17,864 bases of DNA. It comes from an uncultured Desulfobacterium sp. (GTDB lineage Bacteria; Desulfobacterota; Desulfobacteria; Desulfobacterales; Desulfobacteraceae). The translations under genes were made by a program, and so were the position numbers. The notes below the pieces were generated by a model, which was given only the letters and a program-made list of their open reading frames with translations, made no database searches and had not been told where the DNA came from. Location: the NCBI GenBank assembly GCA_937124525.1, contig CAKZLA010000519.1:1-17864 (forward strand), read 5' to 3'. Below are positions 1-8,973 of this stretch, piece by piece. Each line of letters opens with the position of its first letter. Position 1 is the first letter of the stretch.

Positions 1-1610
1 CCATTAGACACAGATGCAGGCGTTCGTCGCGCTTCAATCTTTCCATCCACATCGGCTATTTCCAGAGCCAGTACGCGGTCGGCCTGCTTCCGTATCTGAT
101 GGGAAGTACGATAATTAATACGCAAGGTACGGGATCTGCCCCGGATGTCAACACCCAGAGATTTCCATGAAAAAGGTGCCTGAAAAATGCGTTGCCCCAG
201 GTCACCGGCAAAAAAGAGGCTATTGGGCCGATCACCACCCAACGCCGCCAGAAATCGCAGCTGGGACACGCTGATGTCCTGGGCCTCGTCAACGACAACA
301 AAATCATATGGGGTATGCCTGCGTTCACCTATCTTTTCAGCCAGCTGGCTGTACATCCCTGAACGGGTCATGTAAGTTTGCTGTTGAAGCTTGATCATGA
401 CTTCTTTAAAAATTGCCCAGAGCACCTCTCGCTGTTTTTCGGGCAATCGGGTTTTGCGGCCCAGGCGCATCACATCACGGTAAGCTTCCCAATTTTTTAA
501 CTGCCAGGCATCAACCACATCGTTCCATTCCCCGATCAGGAAACGAACCGTAAATTTAAAATCCGCTACCCGGCTGGCAGCCTCACTCAGCAGTTGCCGA
601 ATCTGTCCGCCATCGGCAATCTTGATCGTACCCTGTTGTGCTTCATACAGCCTCTTTCCCACCGCATCAATGGCATGCACTTCCAATCTTTCGGCGATCC
701 GGGGCTCATGTTGGATCAACCGCCGTAATTTCACACAAAGGGCATTGGCAAGGGTGTCCGAAAAAGTGGTGAGCAATACCCTGGCATCGGAATGCTCGCG
801 GGCAAGGTGGACCGCACGATGCAGGGCAACAATGGTCTTCCCTGTTCCTGCAGACCCTGATATCCGGACAGGGCCGTTGTAATCCTTTTCCACAATTTGA
901 CGTTGCACCGGATGAAGAAAAACAGTCCATTTATCCCAAGGGTAATCCAGGGCTATGGACAGTTCTTTGACGTCCGACATGATGCGGAATCGTCGCTGGG
1001 CATCCGGATGCTCAAAAGGATCTTCACTTTGTTGAGAGACAACAGGCACACGGGGTTGTCCGCCAGTGGCAAGTTCCAGCAACGCTTCAGCAGCTTCACC
1101 CGGAAGATGATCGGCCAGGAGCAGCAGGCTGTCTTCATCGGCTTTTTGCACATCGGCCAGCCATTCCATGGGCACACCAAACCCCAGGAGAAGGTCTTCG
1201 GCCACATGTTCAAACAGCGCTGCTTTGGATGGTGCGGTGTCCTGTACGGGCGTATAGGAGGGAATTGTAATTTCCCGGACAGTCTCCCGGATTTCCACTA
1301 TCTGGGCGGCCCCGGTTCTGGGATGGGTCTCCAGTCTGCGTTTTTCAGCCCAATGATAAGCACTGTCGTGGTGATCCACGTAACACAGCAGCAGGCTGCT
1401 GGCTGTTTTGTGGGCAATGATCCGAATATCACTGTTTACCCGGACCGACCAGAAATTTTTATCCCTGACATTCTCAATCCTGTGAAAATGCATTCCAGGG
1501 TTGGGCGGATTGATTTGCAGATCGAAGGCTGTTGTCTTGACAGCTTTCTGCTCTTCCCCGGTGAGTTTGGCAAGGCTGCCTGTGAAGGTATCGGCAATAC
1601 GAAAGTCCAT
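1..1610 (-). CDS. SF1 (UvrD/Rep-type) DNA helicase with N-terminal RelE-like domain, partial
   Basis: This frame stays open from an ATG at 1610 to the window edge (536 codons), so the C-terminus is missing. Residues 1-90 resemble the RelE/ParE/HigB toxin fold (an FxxSLAKL-like start, then NFWSVRVNSDIRIIAH, a typical core strand). From about residue 225 it is a superfamily 1 ATPase: Walker A GSAGTGKT at 252-259, Walker B DEAQD at 441-445, then a GDLGQRIF motif and a LRINYRTS motif. It is expected to unwind or translocate on DNA; the RelE-like part may bind RNA, the ribosome or a partner, or only be structural. An in-frame TGA lies 9 bases upstream of the ATG, so no longer start is possible. 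The ribosome site is weak. It follows mod on the same strand after 155 bases, so a role in the restriction module is likely but inferred. The helicase call is firm; the RelE-like call rests on motif resemblance. Confidence 0.85.
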   Translation of the reverse strand, partial: MDFRIADTFTGSLAKLTGEEQKAVKTTAFDLQINPPNPGMHFHRIENVRDKNFWSVRVNSDIRIIAHKTASSLLLCYVDHHDSAYHWAEKRRLETHPRTGAAQIVEIRETVREITIPSYTPVQDTAPSKAALFEHVAEDLLLGFGVPMEWLADVQKADEDSLLLLADHLPGEAAEALLELATGGQPRVPVVSQQSEDPFEHPDAQRRFRIMSDVKELSIALDYPWDKWTVFLHPVQRQIVEKDYNGPVRISGSAGTGKTIVALHRAVHLAREHSDARVLLTTFSDTLANALCVKLRRLIQHEPRIAERLEVHAIDAVGKRLYEAQQGTIKIADGGQIRQLLSEAASRVADFKFTVRFLIGEWNDVVDAWQLKNWEAYRDVMRLGRKTRLPEKQREVLWAIFKEVMIKLQQQTYMTRSGMYSQLAEKIGERRHTPYDFVVVDEAQDISVSQLRFLAALGGDRPNSLFFAGDLGQRIFQAPFSWKSLGVDIRGRSRTLRINYRTSHQIRKQADRVLALEIADVDGKIEARRTPASVSN

Positions 1611-1616
1611 GGCATG

Positions 1617-1694
1617 TCACCACTCTTTTATAATTTTTAGATACACACAAACGAAACAAACCGATTCATCCGCCTTTGTTTCATCGATATTCAT
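1617..1694 (-). CDS. Possible 25-residue leader ORF before the helicase gene
   Basis: A short ATG-to-TGA frame reads MNIDETKADESVCFVCVYLK and ends IIKEW. Four G's lie 5 bases before its ATG, which is only a weak ribosome site. Its TGA stop is in the same frame as the helicase and 9 bases before the helicase ATG, so translation of the two could be coupled. I recognise no family. It may equally be chance, or the remnant of a longer upstream gene. Confidence 0.2.
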   Translation of the reverse strand: MNIDETKADESVCFVCVYLKIIKEW

Positions 1695-1765
1695 TGAATC
1701 CCCATGTATTATTGTTCTTGTCTCAAGCCCAATTTGTCATCAATCGGTGAAAACGTCCACAATGA

Positions 1766-4588
1766 TCACACCCTGAACACCTTCATCACCTCGTCCCCCA
1801 GATGGTTGATGACCTTGACGGCAATACGGCCGGATTCCGGTCTGGCAAAGGGCCGGGAGATGTCACTGTGCAGGGATGCCCATGCCTCTGGGTCAATTTC
1901 CGCCTTGAGGGTGGTTTTCAAGGCTTTATAGGGATCGTTGGCCCCAAGGAAATAGGCTTGTCGGACAAAAAAAGCCTGTTCGTTGTAATCAGAATCAATG
2001 AACCAGCAGGCAATGCCATCGGCCCCATCGGATCGGACCTCCCCGGTGTTGGGATGGAACACGTCAACCCCATTGACCTTGACCTGGATCTGGTCATTGT
2101 CAGCTTCCAGGATATCAATATCCGGTTCGCCAAAGATCACGAACAGGTTGCCTTTGCCGGTGTTTTTGAGGTCTTCGGCCATGTGTAGATCTGCATTCAT
2201 CCGGGCTTTGAGCACCTGAATTCGGCCAAGTTTATCAAATTCGGACGAATGGGCGTCATAATTAAAGGCGCAGGTGATGAGTACGTCAAAATCCGCATCC
2301 CCGGATTCCCGGGCCGCCTTTACCAGGTCCGGGCGGGATACTGTGCCGAATTCCGGACCGATAAATATGGCGGCCCTTTTTTCCCAGCCACGACTGCCAG
2401 CGCTTTCGATGTACTTTCCTTCAGCGCATACCAGATCCCCCGGCCATGGTTTCAAGGAGGTGAAGGTAATCCTGTCATCCTTGTGGGCCTGCTGCACTCC
2501 GGCGGTTTTCAGGTTTTCCAGGATCATCTGTACAAAATCCAATTCAGATCCGGCACCACTATGCCCTTCAACCACCCCGGATTCCAGGGGATCAATCAGT
2601 TCATCGTTTTCATCCACCCCCAGGACCCGATGGGGCGAAAGGCTTTCCACGGTAAAGGGTCCTGCCACCCGGACCTTTTTTTTATCCTCATAGGGTTTGT
2701 CATAAAGGAATTCATGATCTGCTTTGGCCGCAATGGAGGCATCAATCTCCTTTTGACGTTTAATGCGCTGTTTCCAACAGTCGGCATGGAGTTTCCGGGC
2801 TTTAACGGGCCATCCTTCGTCGAATTCCCGGGGAATCTCCCATTCTTCCCATTTTTTTTTAAGGGATTTGTTCAATGCCTTGCGAAGGGGCTCCTGTTTA
2901 GTCAGGAAAGTCTCCCAGATCACATCAATTTCAGCGTTATTGGCTATGGCTTTCAGGGTAATGTGGGGCACCCGCTCGTAAACAAAACCGTGACGGATGT
3001 TTCCCCCTGTGGGATGGCTGGATGGAGCGTTTCGGGTGACTTCAGCCTCCTTGAGCTGACCGTCCCGGCTGTCTGCCAGAAGGTAATAGGGGTAGCGGGC
3101 TCCCATGATCCTGGCCCGGGCCAGGGCCAGGGAAACCCGGGAGGTGTCGATGGTGATCCAACGACGGCCCCATTGTTCGGCCACATAGGCTGTGGAGCCG
3201 GACCCGCAGGTGGGGTCGAGTACGAGGTCGCCGGGGTTTGTAGCCATTAGTATACATCTTTTGATTACTTCATTTGCGGTTTGAACAATATAAGTTCTTT
3301 GGACACCAAGTTGCATTGAGTCCCAACGCTCAGTTATAGGGATAACACTAAAGTCAGCTATATACCTCTTGTAACGGATAGTTTTCCCCATTGAAGAGAT
3401 CCTGTTTGACTTGTTAAGTCGTTCATTCCCATCAGGACGGGTTTTCCAGTGAGTTCCTCTTCGCGTAGTGAATTTGTTACCTTGGAAGTATATAGGAGAG
3501 CTTCCAGAAGCAGATTCTCCATCTGAATATAATGGAGCCAATTGAAATCTACGTAACATGTCAATTTCAATGGTAGGTCTGCTCACAGGCTCTTCAATAA
3601 ACAGTTCTGTTTCGTGCTTGTCGTAACGATCAAGCGATGTGTTACCCTCTTTTCGCTCTGTGTATAGTTGATGGAATAGCAAATCCTTCTTACGTTTTGC
3701 GTACCATAAAATATAGTCTTGAGTTGATTCAAGATATCGTCCTGCTAAACCCCCAGTTTTTTGAAAACCAATTTGCACAACAAAATTTTCATCCCCAAAC
3801 ACCTCATCCATCAAAGCCCTCACCCGATGCACATTCTCATCCCCGATCTGCACAAAGATAGAACCGGAATCAGTCAAAAGTTCCCGGGCCACGGTCAATC
3901 TGTCCCGCAGATAGGTCAGGTATGAATGGATACCGTCCCGCCAGGTATCCCGAAATGCTTTGACCTGCTCCGGTTCCCGGGTGATGTGGTCCGCTTTGCC
4001 ATCTTTCACGTCCCGGCTGGTGGTGGTCCACTGGAAATTGGAGTTGAACTTGATGCCATAGGGTGGATCAAGATAGATGCACTGAACCTTGCCACGCAAT
4101 CCTTCCCGCTCGGCCAGGGAGGCCATGACCTGCAGGCTATCGCCCAGGATCATACGGTTCTGCCACTTTCCTTCATGCTGGTAGAACTCGGTTCTGGCAC
4201 TCTCATTCGGAAGCCCGTTAAAATCGCCAAACAGGTCAAGCTGTTCGACCCCGTCCTTGGATTTTGAAGCCCCTGTCCGCTTCTTCAGATCATCAATGAG
4301 CACTTTGGGATGCATTTTTTCCTGGATATACAAAGGCGGGGCCTGTACCACCAGGCCGGACCAGTCCTGCTGGTCCTTGCCCCGCCAGATCAGCTGGGGG
4401 TCAAGATCCGGGTTCCGCCCCTGTTTTTCCTCTTCCAGTCCGGCACTTCCCCGGGGATAGGAGACTTTGACCAACATCTGAAGTTCTTTTTCCATTACCG
4501 ACTGATATTCGGCCGTGGGAATGTTTTTGCGTGTGGCATCGGCATGGGTCAGGGTTTCGACTGTCAGCGGTTGTTTCTTTTTGGCCAT
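1766..4588 (-). CDS. mod: Type III restriction-modification system DNA methyltransferase (Mod), long form
   Basis: This 940-residue protein should transfer a methyl group from S-adenosylmethionine to DNA, most likely to adenine N6, and supply target recognition for the Res partner. The catalytic motif LDPPYG (DPPY at 174-177) comes before the SAM-binding motif DPTCGSGST (458-466), which is the beta-class order seen in type III Mod proteins. The stretch between them, about residues 263-448, is the expected target-recognition domain and is AT-rich compared with both flanks. Classic Mods are roughly 600-700 residues, so this one carries an extra C-terminal region of about 300 residues that I cannot name. 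The ribosome site AAGGA lies 6 bases before the ATG, and the gene starts 18 bases after the res stop, so the two are one operon. The frame is intact. Two long A runs (A9 and A8 on the coding strand) lie in the C-terminal part. The recognition sequence cannot be read from the gene. Confidence 0.93.
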   Translation of the reverse strand: MAKKKQPLTVETLTHADATRKNIPTAEYQSVMEKELQMLVKVSYPRGSAGLEEEKQGRNPDLDPQLIWRGKDQQDWSGLVVQAPPLYIQEKMHPKVLIDDLKKRTGASKSKDGVEQLDLFGDFNGLPNESARTEFYQHEGKWQNRMILGDSLQVMASLAEREGLRGKVQCIYLDPPYGIKFNSNFQWTTTSRDVKDGKADHITREPEQVKAFRDTWRDGIHSYLTYLRDRLTVARELLTDSGSIFVQIGDENVHRVRALMDEVFGDENFVVQIGFQKTGGLAGRYLESTQDYILWYAKRKKDLLFHQLYTERKEGNTSLDRYDKHETELFIEEPVSRPTIEIDMLRRFQLAPLYSDGESASGSSPIYFQGNKFTTRRGTHWKTRPDGNERLNKSNRISSMGKTIRYKRYIADFSVIPITERWDSMQLGVQRTYIVQTANEVIKRCILMATNPGDLVLDPTCGSGSTAYVAEQWGRRWITIDTSRVSLALARARIMGARYPYYLLADSRDGQLKEAEVTRNAPSSHPTGGNIRHGFVYERVPHITLKAIANNAEIDVIWETFLTKQEPLRKALNKSLKKKWEEWEIPREFDEGWPVKARKLHADCWKQRIKRQKEIDASIAAKADHEFLYDKPYEDKKKVRVAGPFTVESLSPHRVLGVDENDELIDPLESGVVEGHSGAGSELDFVQMILENLKTAGVQQAHKDDRITFTSLKPWPGDLVCAEGKYIESAGSRGWEKRAAIFIGPEFGTVSRPDLVKAARESGDADFDVLITCAFNYDAHSSEFDKLGRIQVLKARMNADLHMAEDLKNTGKGNLFVIFGEPDIDILEADNDQIQVKVNGVDVFHPNTGEVRSDGADGIACWFIDSDYNEQAFFVRQAYFLGANDPYKALKTTLKAEIDPEAWASLHSDISRPFARPESGRIAVKVINHLGDEVMKVFRV
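3245..3800 (-). other. AT-rich block in mod matching the target-recognition domain
   Basis: By hand count, 60-base rows here fall to about 28-47% G+C (28% at 3241-3300, 32% at 3661-3720), against 65% at 3121-3180 and 53% at 3841-3900. The change at about 3240 is abrupt; the other edge, near 3800, is more gradual. The block encodes Mod residues of about 263-448, between the DPPY and SAM-binding motifs. It reads as a segment of different origin exchanged into a conserved framework. Confidence 0.6.
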
Positions 4589-4606
4589 TTTAGTTCCTTA
4601 AATCAC

Positions 4607-7600
4607 TTATTTAACGAGAGCACTCTCCAGCATCCGGTTGAATTCTTCTTTAACTTTTTCTTTAAAATCTTCTTGCATGCGGAACACATCAGTAAACTCA
4701 GCAAATGCCCAGCGCCCGTATGTTTTAAGGTTATTTACACCAGGCACCCAGTAAGTGTCCATGGTGGATTTTTTTTCCTTGGCGTCTTCACCCCGGTATC
4801 CCTTGATTTCAACAACCAGGTTGAGGGGGTCAGCGGCACCCTTACCATCATCCACCTGGACAATGAAGTCGGGGCGGTAAATGCGTGTTTCCGAAGCGTA
4901 CCGATAGGGAACCTCAAACCCCAAATTATGGTTTTTTACGTATGCCAATACTCTGGAATGGTCTTCGGCCACACGGCAGAACTCAGCCTCCCAGTCGCTG
5001 TCAAGGATTACCCAGTTAAGCTGGCAGCGGCGGCTGTCGGTCTCGTAACGATCAGTTTTGGTTGTGGTGAAGTTCACATATCTCGTGGACCCTGTCGGGT
5101 TGTAGGGATCGAGCACAGCCTTGATGGGGCGGTTGCCCTGTTCGGCCCGGGTGATGGCGGAGGTAATCCGTCCACAGGCAATATCGGCAAGAGCCTGATA
5201 CATCAAAAGGCCGGGGTAAGTATCGCCTTTGCAGACCAAGCAGGTGTCCAGCCATTGTTTGGTGAGTCGTTTGAGGTTCCCGAACAGGTGAAGCTTGGGG
5301 TCTTCCCCGGGGTCACACCATTTGGTGTACAACAGCCGTTGGGTGAGATGAAACAGCAGTGATGATTTACGCATGTCCCGGATATGCTCCAGGCTCAGAT
5401 CCACGCTTTCACCAATAATACCGGAATTTTTGGTGATTGACGGGCCGACAATGGACGGGGTGAGTTCAAAAACCGAGTCTTCATTAAATGATGCAGTCAG
5501 GCGTTCATCCGGCAGCTCTACCCGGTATCCGGCCACCCGGGGGAACCCTATTTCCAAAGCTTCGCGCTCGGGCAGAACCGCCTTTACCTGGACTGTAGGG
5601 CGGGGCGGTTTCGGTTTGATGATGACTGGTTTGGCGGTAAAATCAAAGGGGATTCCGAGGACGTCGGCATATTCGACGTCAAACAACCCTTCTTCATTTA
5701 AATCATAGGACTGGCGGCGCAGGGCACGTCCGATCACCTGCTCACACAGGAGCTGGGTTCCGAAAGCCCTAACCCCAAGGACATGGGTCACTGTGTTAGC
5801 ATCCCAGCCTTCGGTCAGCATGGATACCGAAACCACACAACGGACGGATTCTCCGAGGGTTCCGGGTTTTCCGATGGTATTCATGACCTCACGCAGCAGA
5901 GTAGCGTCGTCGATGTTTTTTCCCGCCATGAGCTGATTGGCCAGATCCCCGCCACGCTCCATGGCTTCCCGTTTAAACCGTTCAATTTCATCGGCGGCCA
6001 GTGCTCTGAAATTCTTATCAAGGGCATCGCCGGATTCCAGCTGTTCGCTGTCGATCAGCAGGGTGTTGGGGCGGGCCAGCGGGTTATCATGTTCATCAAA
6101 GTTGCGGAACAGTTCCAGCCGGCCGTTGACCACATTGGAACTGCCGTCTTCATGTTCACGGATAAACCCGGAAATATAATCGTAGACCAGTTTGGATGTG
6201 GACGTATTGTTGCAGACCACAATAAAGCATGGCGGTATGTTGAGATCTTCTTTTTTCCAAAGTTGGTAAGTTTTCGCATAATGGCCGTAAAGTGCCTGTA
6301 GGGCCGTTTGCAATTCCACCGGAATGCTTAAGGGATCAAGGGCTTTGCTTTTGCCTCTGCCCTTTTTAGGCATTTTTTTGCCAATGTGTTTCCATAGTTC
6401 CCTGAACATGGGAACGTCATTTCCAGGGATATTTTCAGACACCGGAACCCGGGGAAGCTTTACAATGCCGCATTCAATGGCATCCATCAAAGAAAAATCA
6501 CTCATGGTCCACGGGAACAAAGTACCCTCAATGTAACCGGAGCCACTGAGGAAAAAAGGTGTGGCGGAAAGATCAAAGGCACGGCTCAACCTCAATTTCC
6601 GGTTGACTGCCTCAAGACCGCTGATCCAAAGCCTTGCAGCTTCCTTGTTTTTCTCGGCTTGTTTTCTTTCATCCCCTTTCAGTTTCTCTCCGGGATCTCC
6701 GTCCGGTTTCTCCCGGTAGCAGTGATGGGCTTCGTCGTTGATGGCGATAATATTTTTCAATCCCATCAGTTCGGGCAGAACTCGCTGTAGCATTTGCCCT
6801 TCAGTTTCCAGGGTTTCAACTGGTGGTTTTCCACGGCCCTGGAGTAGACGTCTCCCGCCTTTTGAAATTCCCATGCGCTCACGCAGTTTGAATGCGTGGT
6901 AGTTGGTAATGACGATCTTGACCTTGTTGAGATCGGACAGCATTTCCACGGGCACCACCTCGCGGTTTTTATAATAGCTGTCCGGGTCATTGGGCATCAA
7001 AACGCGCAACCGATCACGGATGGTGATACCTGGCGCAACAATCAAAAATCCACGGGTAAATTTCTTGCTGTTTGGATTTCGAACAGCATTGATGGTCTGC
7101 CAGGCAATGAGCATGGCCATCACCGTTGTTTTTCCGGCTCCGGTTGCAAGTTTCAGTGCCAGACGGTTCAGTCCGGGATTGGCTTCACTGTTGGCATTAC
7201 CCAATTCCTTGAGGAAACTTTTTTCCAATTTTCCCATCTGCGGAGCCACTTCGGTCAGCCAGATGGCAGTTTCCACCGCCTCCACCTGACAAAAAAACGG
7301 TCGGATATCTGAAAATTTATGATGTCGCCAGAACTCAAGCAGACGGGCGGTTTCCGGTGAGACACGCCATTCGTTGGCATTGGGTATTTTACGCCACTTG
7401 TTTACTTCCCTGCGAACGGCATTGATTAATACCGTATGGTCATATTTTTGCTTTTCTGAGGATAGCTCGTGGGGAAATAATTCAGCCTGTTCAGCCAGAC
7501 CCTTCTGTTTACGCGGTTTCGGAATAGGCCTCACAAAGGATGCGTCACGTCTTTTGTTTATGATTTTTTGCGTCGGTTGTCCTGTTTGATCCAATTCCCA

Positions 7601-7663
7601 ATGTCTGCTCGGATAGTCATAGGGTGAGTTCAGTATGGGCTTTTCAAAAAATGGATTGGACAT
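4607..7663 (-). CDS. res: Type III restriction enzyme Res subunit (SF2 helicase plus PD-(D/E)XK nuclease)
   Basis: This 1018-residue protein is the ATP-dependent translocase and nuclease that cuts DNA unmethylated at the site read by Mod. Walker A LATGAGKT is at 172-179, the DEAHH box starts at 310, and the helicase motif EQVIGRALRR lies at about 641-650. The C-terminus has a complete nuclease signature: YRPDF with D932, then VVEIKGYR with E952 and K954. Length fits type III Res proteins. The ATG at 7663 is preceded by GGGAG with 5 bases spacing. It is first in a tight res-mod pair (18 bases) followed by the helicase, an order opposite to the commoner mod-res. Nothing is broken, so the enzyme is probably active. 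One coding-strand A8 run (4769-4776) lies just after the nuclease motif. Confidence 0.93.
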   Translation of the reverse strand: MSNPFFEKPILNSPYDYPSRHWELDQTGQPTQKIINKRRDASFVRPIPKPRKQKGLAEQAELFPHELSSEKQKYDHTVLINAVRREVNKWRKIPNANEWRVSPETARLLEFWRHHKFSDIRPFFCQVEAVETAIWLTEVAPQMGKLEKSFLKELGNANSEANPGLNRLALKLATGAGKTTVMAMLIAWQTINAVRNPNSKKFTRGFLIVAPGITIRDRLRVLMPNDPDSYYKNREVVPVEMLSDLNKVKIVITNYHAFKLRERMGISKGGRRLLQGRGKPPVETLETEGQMLQRVLPELMGLKNIIAINDEAHHCYREKPDGDPGEKLKGDERKQAEKNKEAARLWISGLEAVNRKLRLSRAFDLSATPFFLSGSGYIEGTLFPWTMSDFSLMDAIECGIVKLPRVPVSENIPGNDVPMFRELWKHIGKKMPKKGRGKSKALDPLSIPVELQTALQALYGHYAKTYQLWKKEDLNIPPCFIVVCNNTSTSKLVYDYISGFIREHEDGSSNVVNGRLELFRNFDEHDNPLARPNTLLIDSEQLESGDALDKNFRALAADEIERFKREAMERGGDLANQLMAGKNIDDATLLREVMNTIGKPGTLGESVRCVVSVSMLTEGWDANTVTHVLGVRAFGTQLLCEQVIGRALRRQSYDLNEEGLFDVEYADVLGIPFDFTAKPVIIKPKPPRPTVQVKAVLPEREALEIGFPRVAGYRVELPDERLTASFNEDSVFELTPSIVGPSITKNSGIIGESVDLSLEHIRDMRKSSLLFHLTQRLLYTKWCDPGEDPKLHLFGNLKRLTKQWLDTCLVCKGDTYPGLLMYQALADIACGRITSAITRAEQGNRPIKAVLDPYNPTGSTRYVNFTTTKTDRYETDSRRCQLNWVILDSDWEAEFCRVAEDHSRVLAYVKNHNLGFEVPYRYASETRIYRPDFIVQVDDGKGAADPLNLVVEIKGYRGEDAKEKKSTMDTYWVPGVNNLKTYGRWAFAEFTDVFRMQEDFKEKVKEEFNRMLESALVK

Positions 7664-7846
7664 AAAATCTCCCGGATGATTGTGTGTTGAAAAATTTACT
7701 TATGCAAGGAAAGTGTTTAAATGATGCTGTTCTTTCAATCATTACAAAGCAAAATTTCAGGCTTCTTATGTCAGAAAGTATCAATTAATTCTAAATTTTT
7801 AATTCTTAAAATCAGGTAAACAGTCTCTAAATTCCCTTTGAATCAC

Positions 7847-7870
7847 GGGCATCAGCCCTCTTTTTGTTTT
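7847..7870 (+). terminator. Weak terminator-like hairpin with T-rich tail
   Basis: A 4-bp GGGC/GCCC stem with loop ATCA is followed by TCTTTTTGTTTT on the plus strand. It would act only on plus-strand transcripts, where I see no gene just upstream, so it may be chance or may block antisense reading into the Fic remnant. The stem is too short to be convincing. Confidence 0.2.
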
Positions 7871-7879
7871 CTTAAATGG

Positions 7880-8618
7880 TTAGGCTTCGGGTTTGCACAA
7901 CAAATTCATTATCAATTTAATCAGGGTCTTTTTTTGTGTTGGATCAGATTCGGCCACCAGCAGGGTTAAAGCTGCAAGTCCAGTTTCATTAATCACAGGC
8001 TGGCCATTCGTATTTATCAGGCAGCCATTCCGGTGAAGAAAATCTATAAATAAAAATGCGCCACTGCGCTTATTGCCGTCGATAAACGGATGGTTTTTCA
8101 CCACAAAATATAAAAGATGGGCAGCCTTGCTCTCAATGGTCGGATAGGCAGGTTCTCCAAATACGGTCTGGTCGAGATTGCCAAAAATAGCCTCAATACT
8201 GTCCGGACGGGACATCCTGGCAAACAAATCTGATGCTTCGCCTTTTGCCATCAATTGCTTTTTCAATTCAAAAATGGATGTCATGGCCGATTTGCGTGTG
8301 GGAAGTGTGCCACCGGCGAAATTGCACACCCTGTGGGGATTTCACCCGGTATCCGACAGAAATCACCACATCCAGGTCATAAAGGGTAACCGGCTTGTCA
8401 GAACGAGCAATTTGCATTTTTTGCAAATTGCTTTTTTCATGGATTTCCCCTTCATGGACAGCATTTTTGATATGACGTGAAATAACAGACACATCCCGGT
8501 GGAACAACGCTGCCATCTGAGCCTGTGTCAGCCAGACCGTCTCTTTTTCAAACCGGACATCCACACAGGTTTCCCCGTCCGGACTCTGGTAGATTTGTAT
8601 GCTGTTGTCATCTATCAT
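7880..8618 (-). pseudogene. RhuM-Fic/Doc fusion gene with internal deletion and frameshift
   Basis: The first frame (8618 to 8268) encodes the RhuM-type N-terminus: a helix-turn-helix-like WLTQAQMAALF region, SRHIKN, then the family motif VISVGYRVKSPQGVQFRRW. After that W it leaves the family and stops 13 residues later. The Fic part continues in another frame from GGTLP near 8315 to 7880, with the core HPFIDGNKRSGAF carrying the Doc-like histidine and lysine. Intact members known to me are about 330 residues with roughly 100 residues between FRRW and GGTLP; those are missing here. The start at 8618 is supported by AAAGGA 7 bases upstream; an ATG at 8642 is less likely. The Fic part might still be made alone from an internal start (GTG 8329 or ATG 8284), but no good ribosome site is visible. 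Fic/Doc proteins transfer nucleotide or phosphate groups to target proteins. The gene lies next to res and belongs to the same defence region. Confidence 0.85.
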
Positions 8619-8722
8619 CGGATTATCCTTTAAATACAGCAAGGCTTAGCACATCACTTAGTCCATCAAACACTCTCTGGGTTGACAAGTTGAATGCAAG
8701 AAAAAGAACAAAGTCATTATTC

Positions 8723-8749
8723 CTTATACCCACGATAATTTTGTGTCAA
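8723..8749 (-). promoter_or_regulatory. Candidate sigma-70 promoter for the RhuM-Fic gene
   Basis: On the minus strand a perfect TTGACA (8749-8744) is followed after 15 bases by TATAAG (8728-8723). The spacing is shorter than the usual 17, so this is a candidate only. It lies about 105 bases before the ATG at 8618. Confidence 0.3.
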
Positions 8750-8973
8750 TAATGTTTCCTAATGTGCAATACTACAGTATCATAACCAGCCAAGAGACCC
8801 ACTGCGGATATTATTTATCTACGGGAATATGCACATTAAGAGAAAAAGCCCCCCCAAAGAGATAAAACAGCACACAACTCCAGATACCCTCATATTTTTA
8901 GCCACCCCATCACACCAAAGCTCACAAACCGTCAAAAAATTCCCTTCCAATTCTCAAAAAGATGATATATGCA

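Noticed and set aside
1617..1619. TGA before the helicase considered as a selenocysteine codon
   Set aside because: No clear hairpin follows, and the sequence around it does not match a selenoprotein family.
897..1640. 247-residue plus-strand open frame opposite the helicase gene
   Set aside because: The minus-strand frame carries the helicase region in continuous frame to the edge; the plus frame shows no family motif.
2249..5362. Long plus-strand open frames (2249-3250 and 4310-5362) opposite mod and res
   Set aside because: They lie antisense to genes with clear catalytic motifs, have no recognisable family features, and are the usual mirror of GC-rich codon use.
8760..8838. TAATGTGCA inverted repeat considered as an operator or mobile-element end
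   Set aside because: A 9-bp pair with 61 bases between arms is near chance for a 385-base region, and there are no target duplications or transposase.
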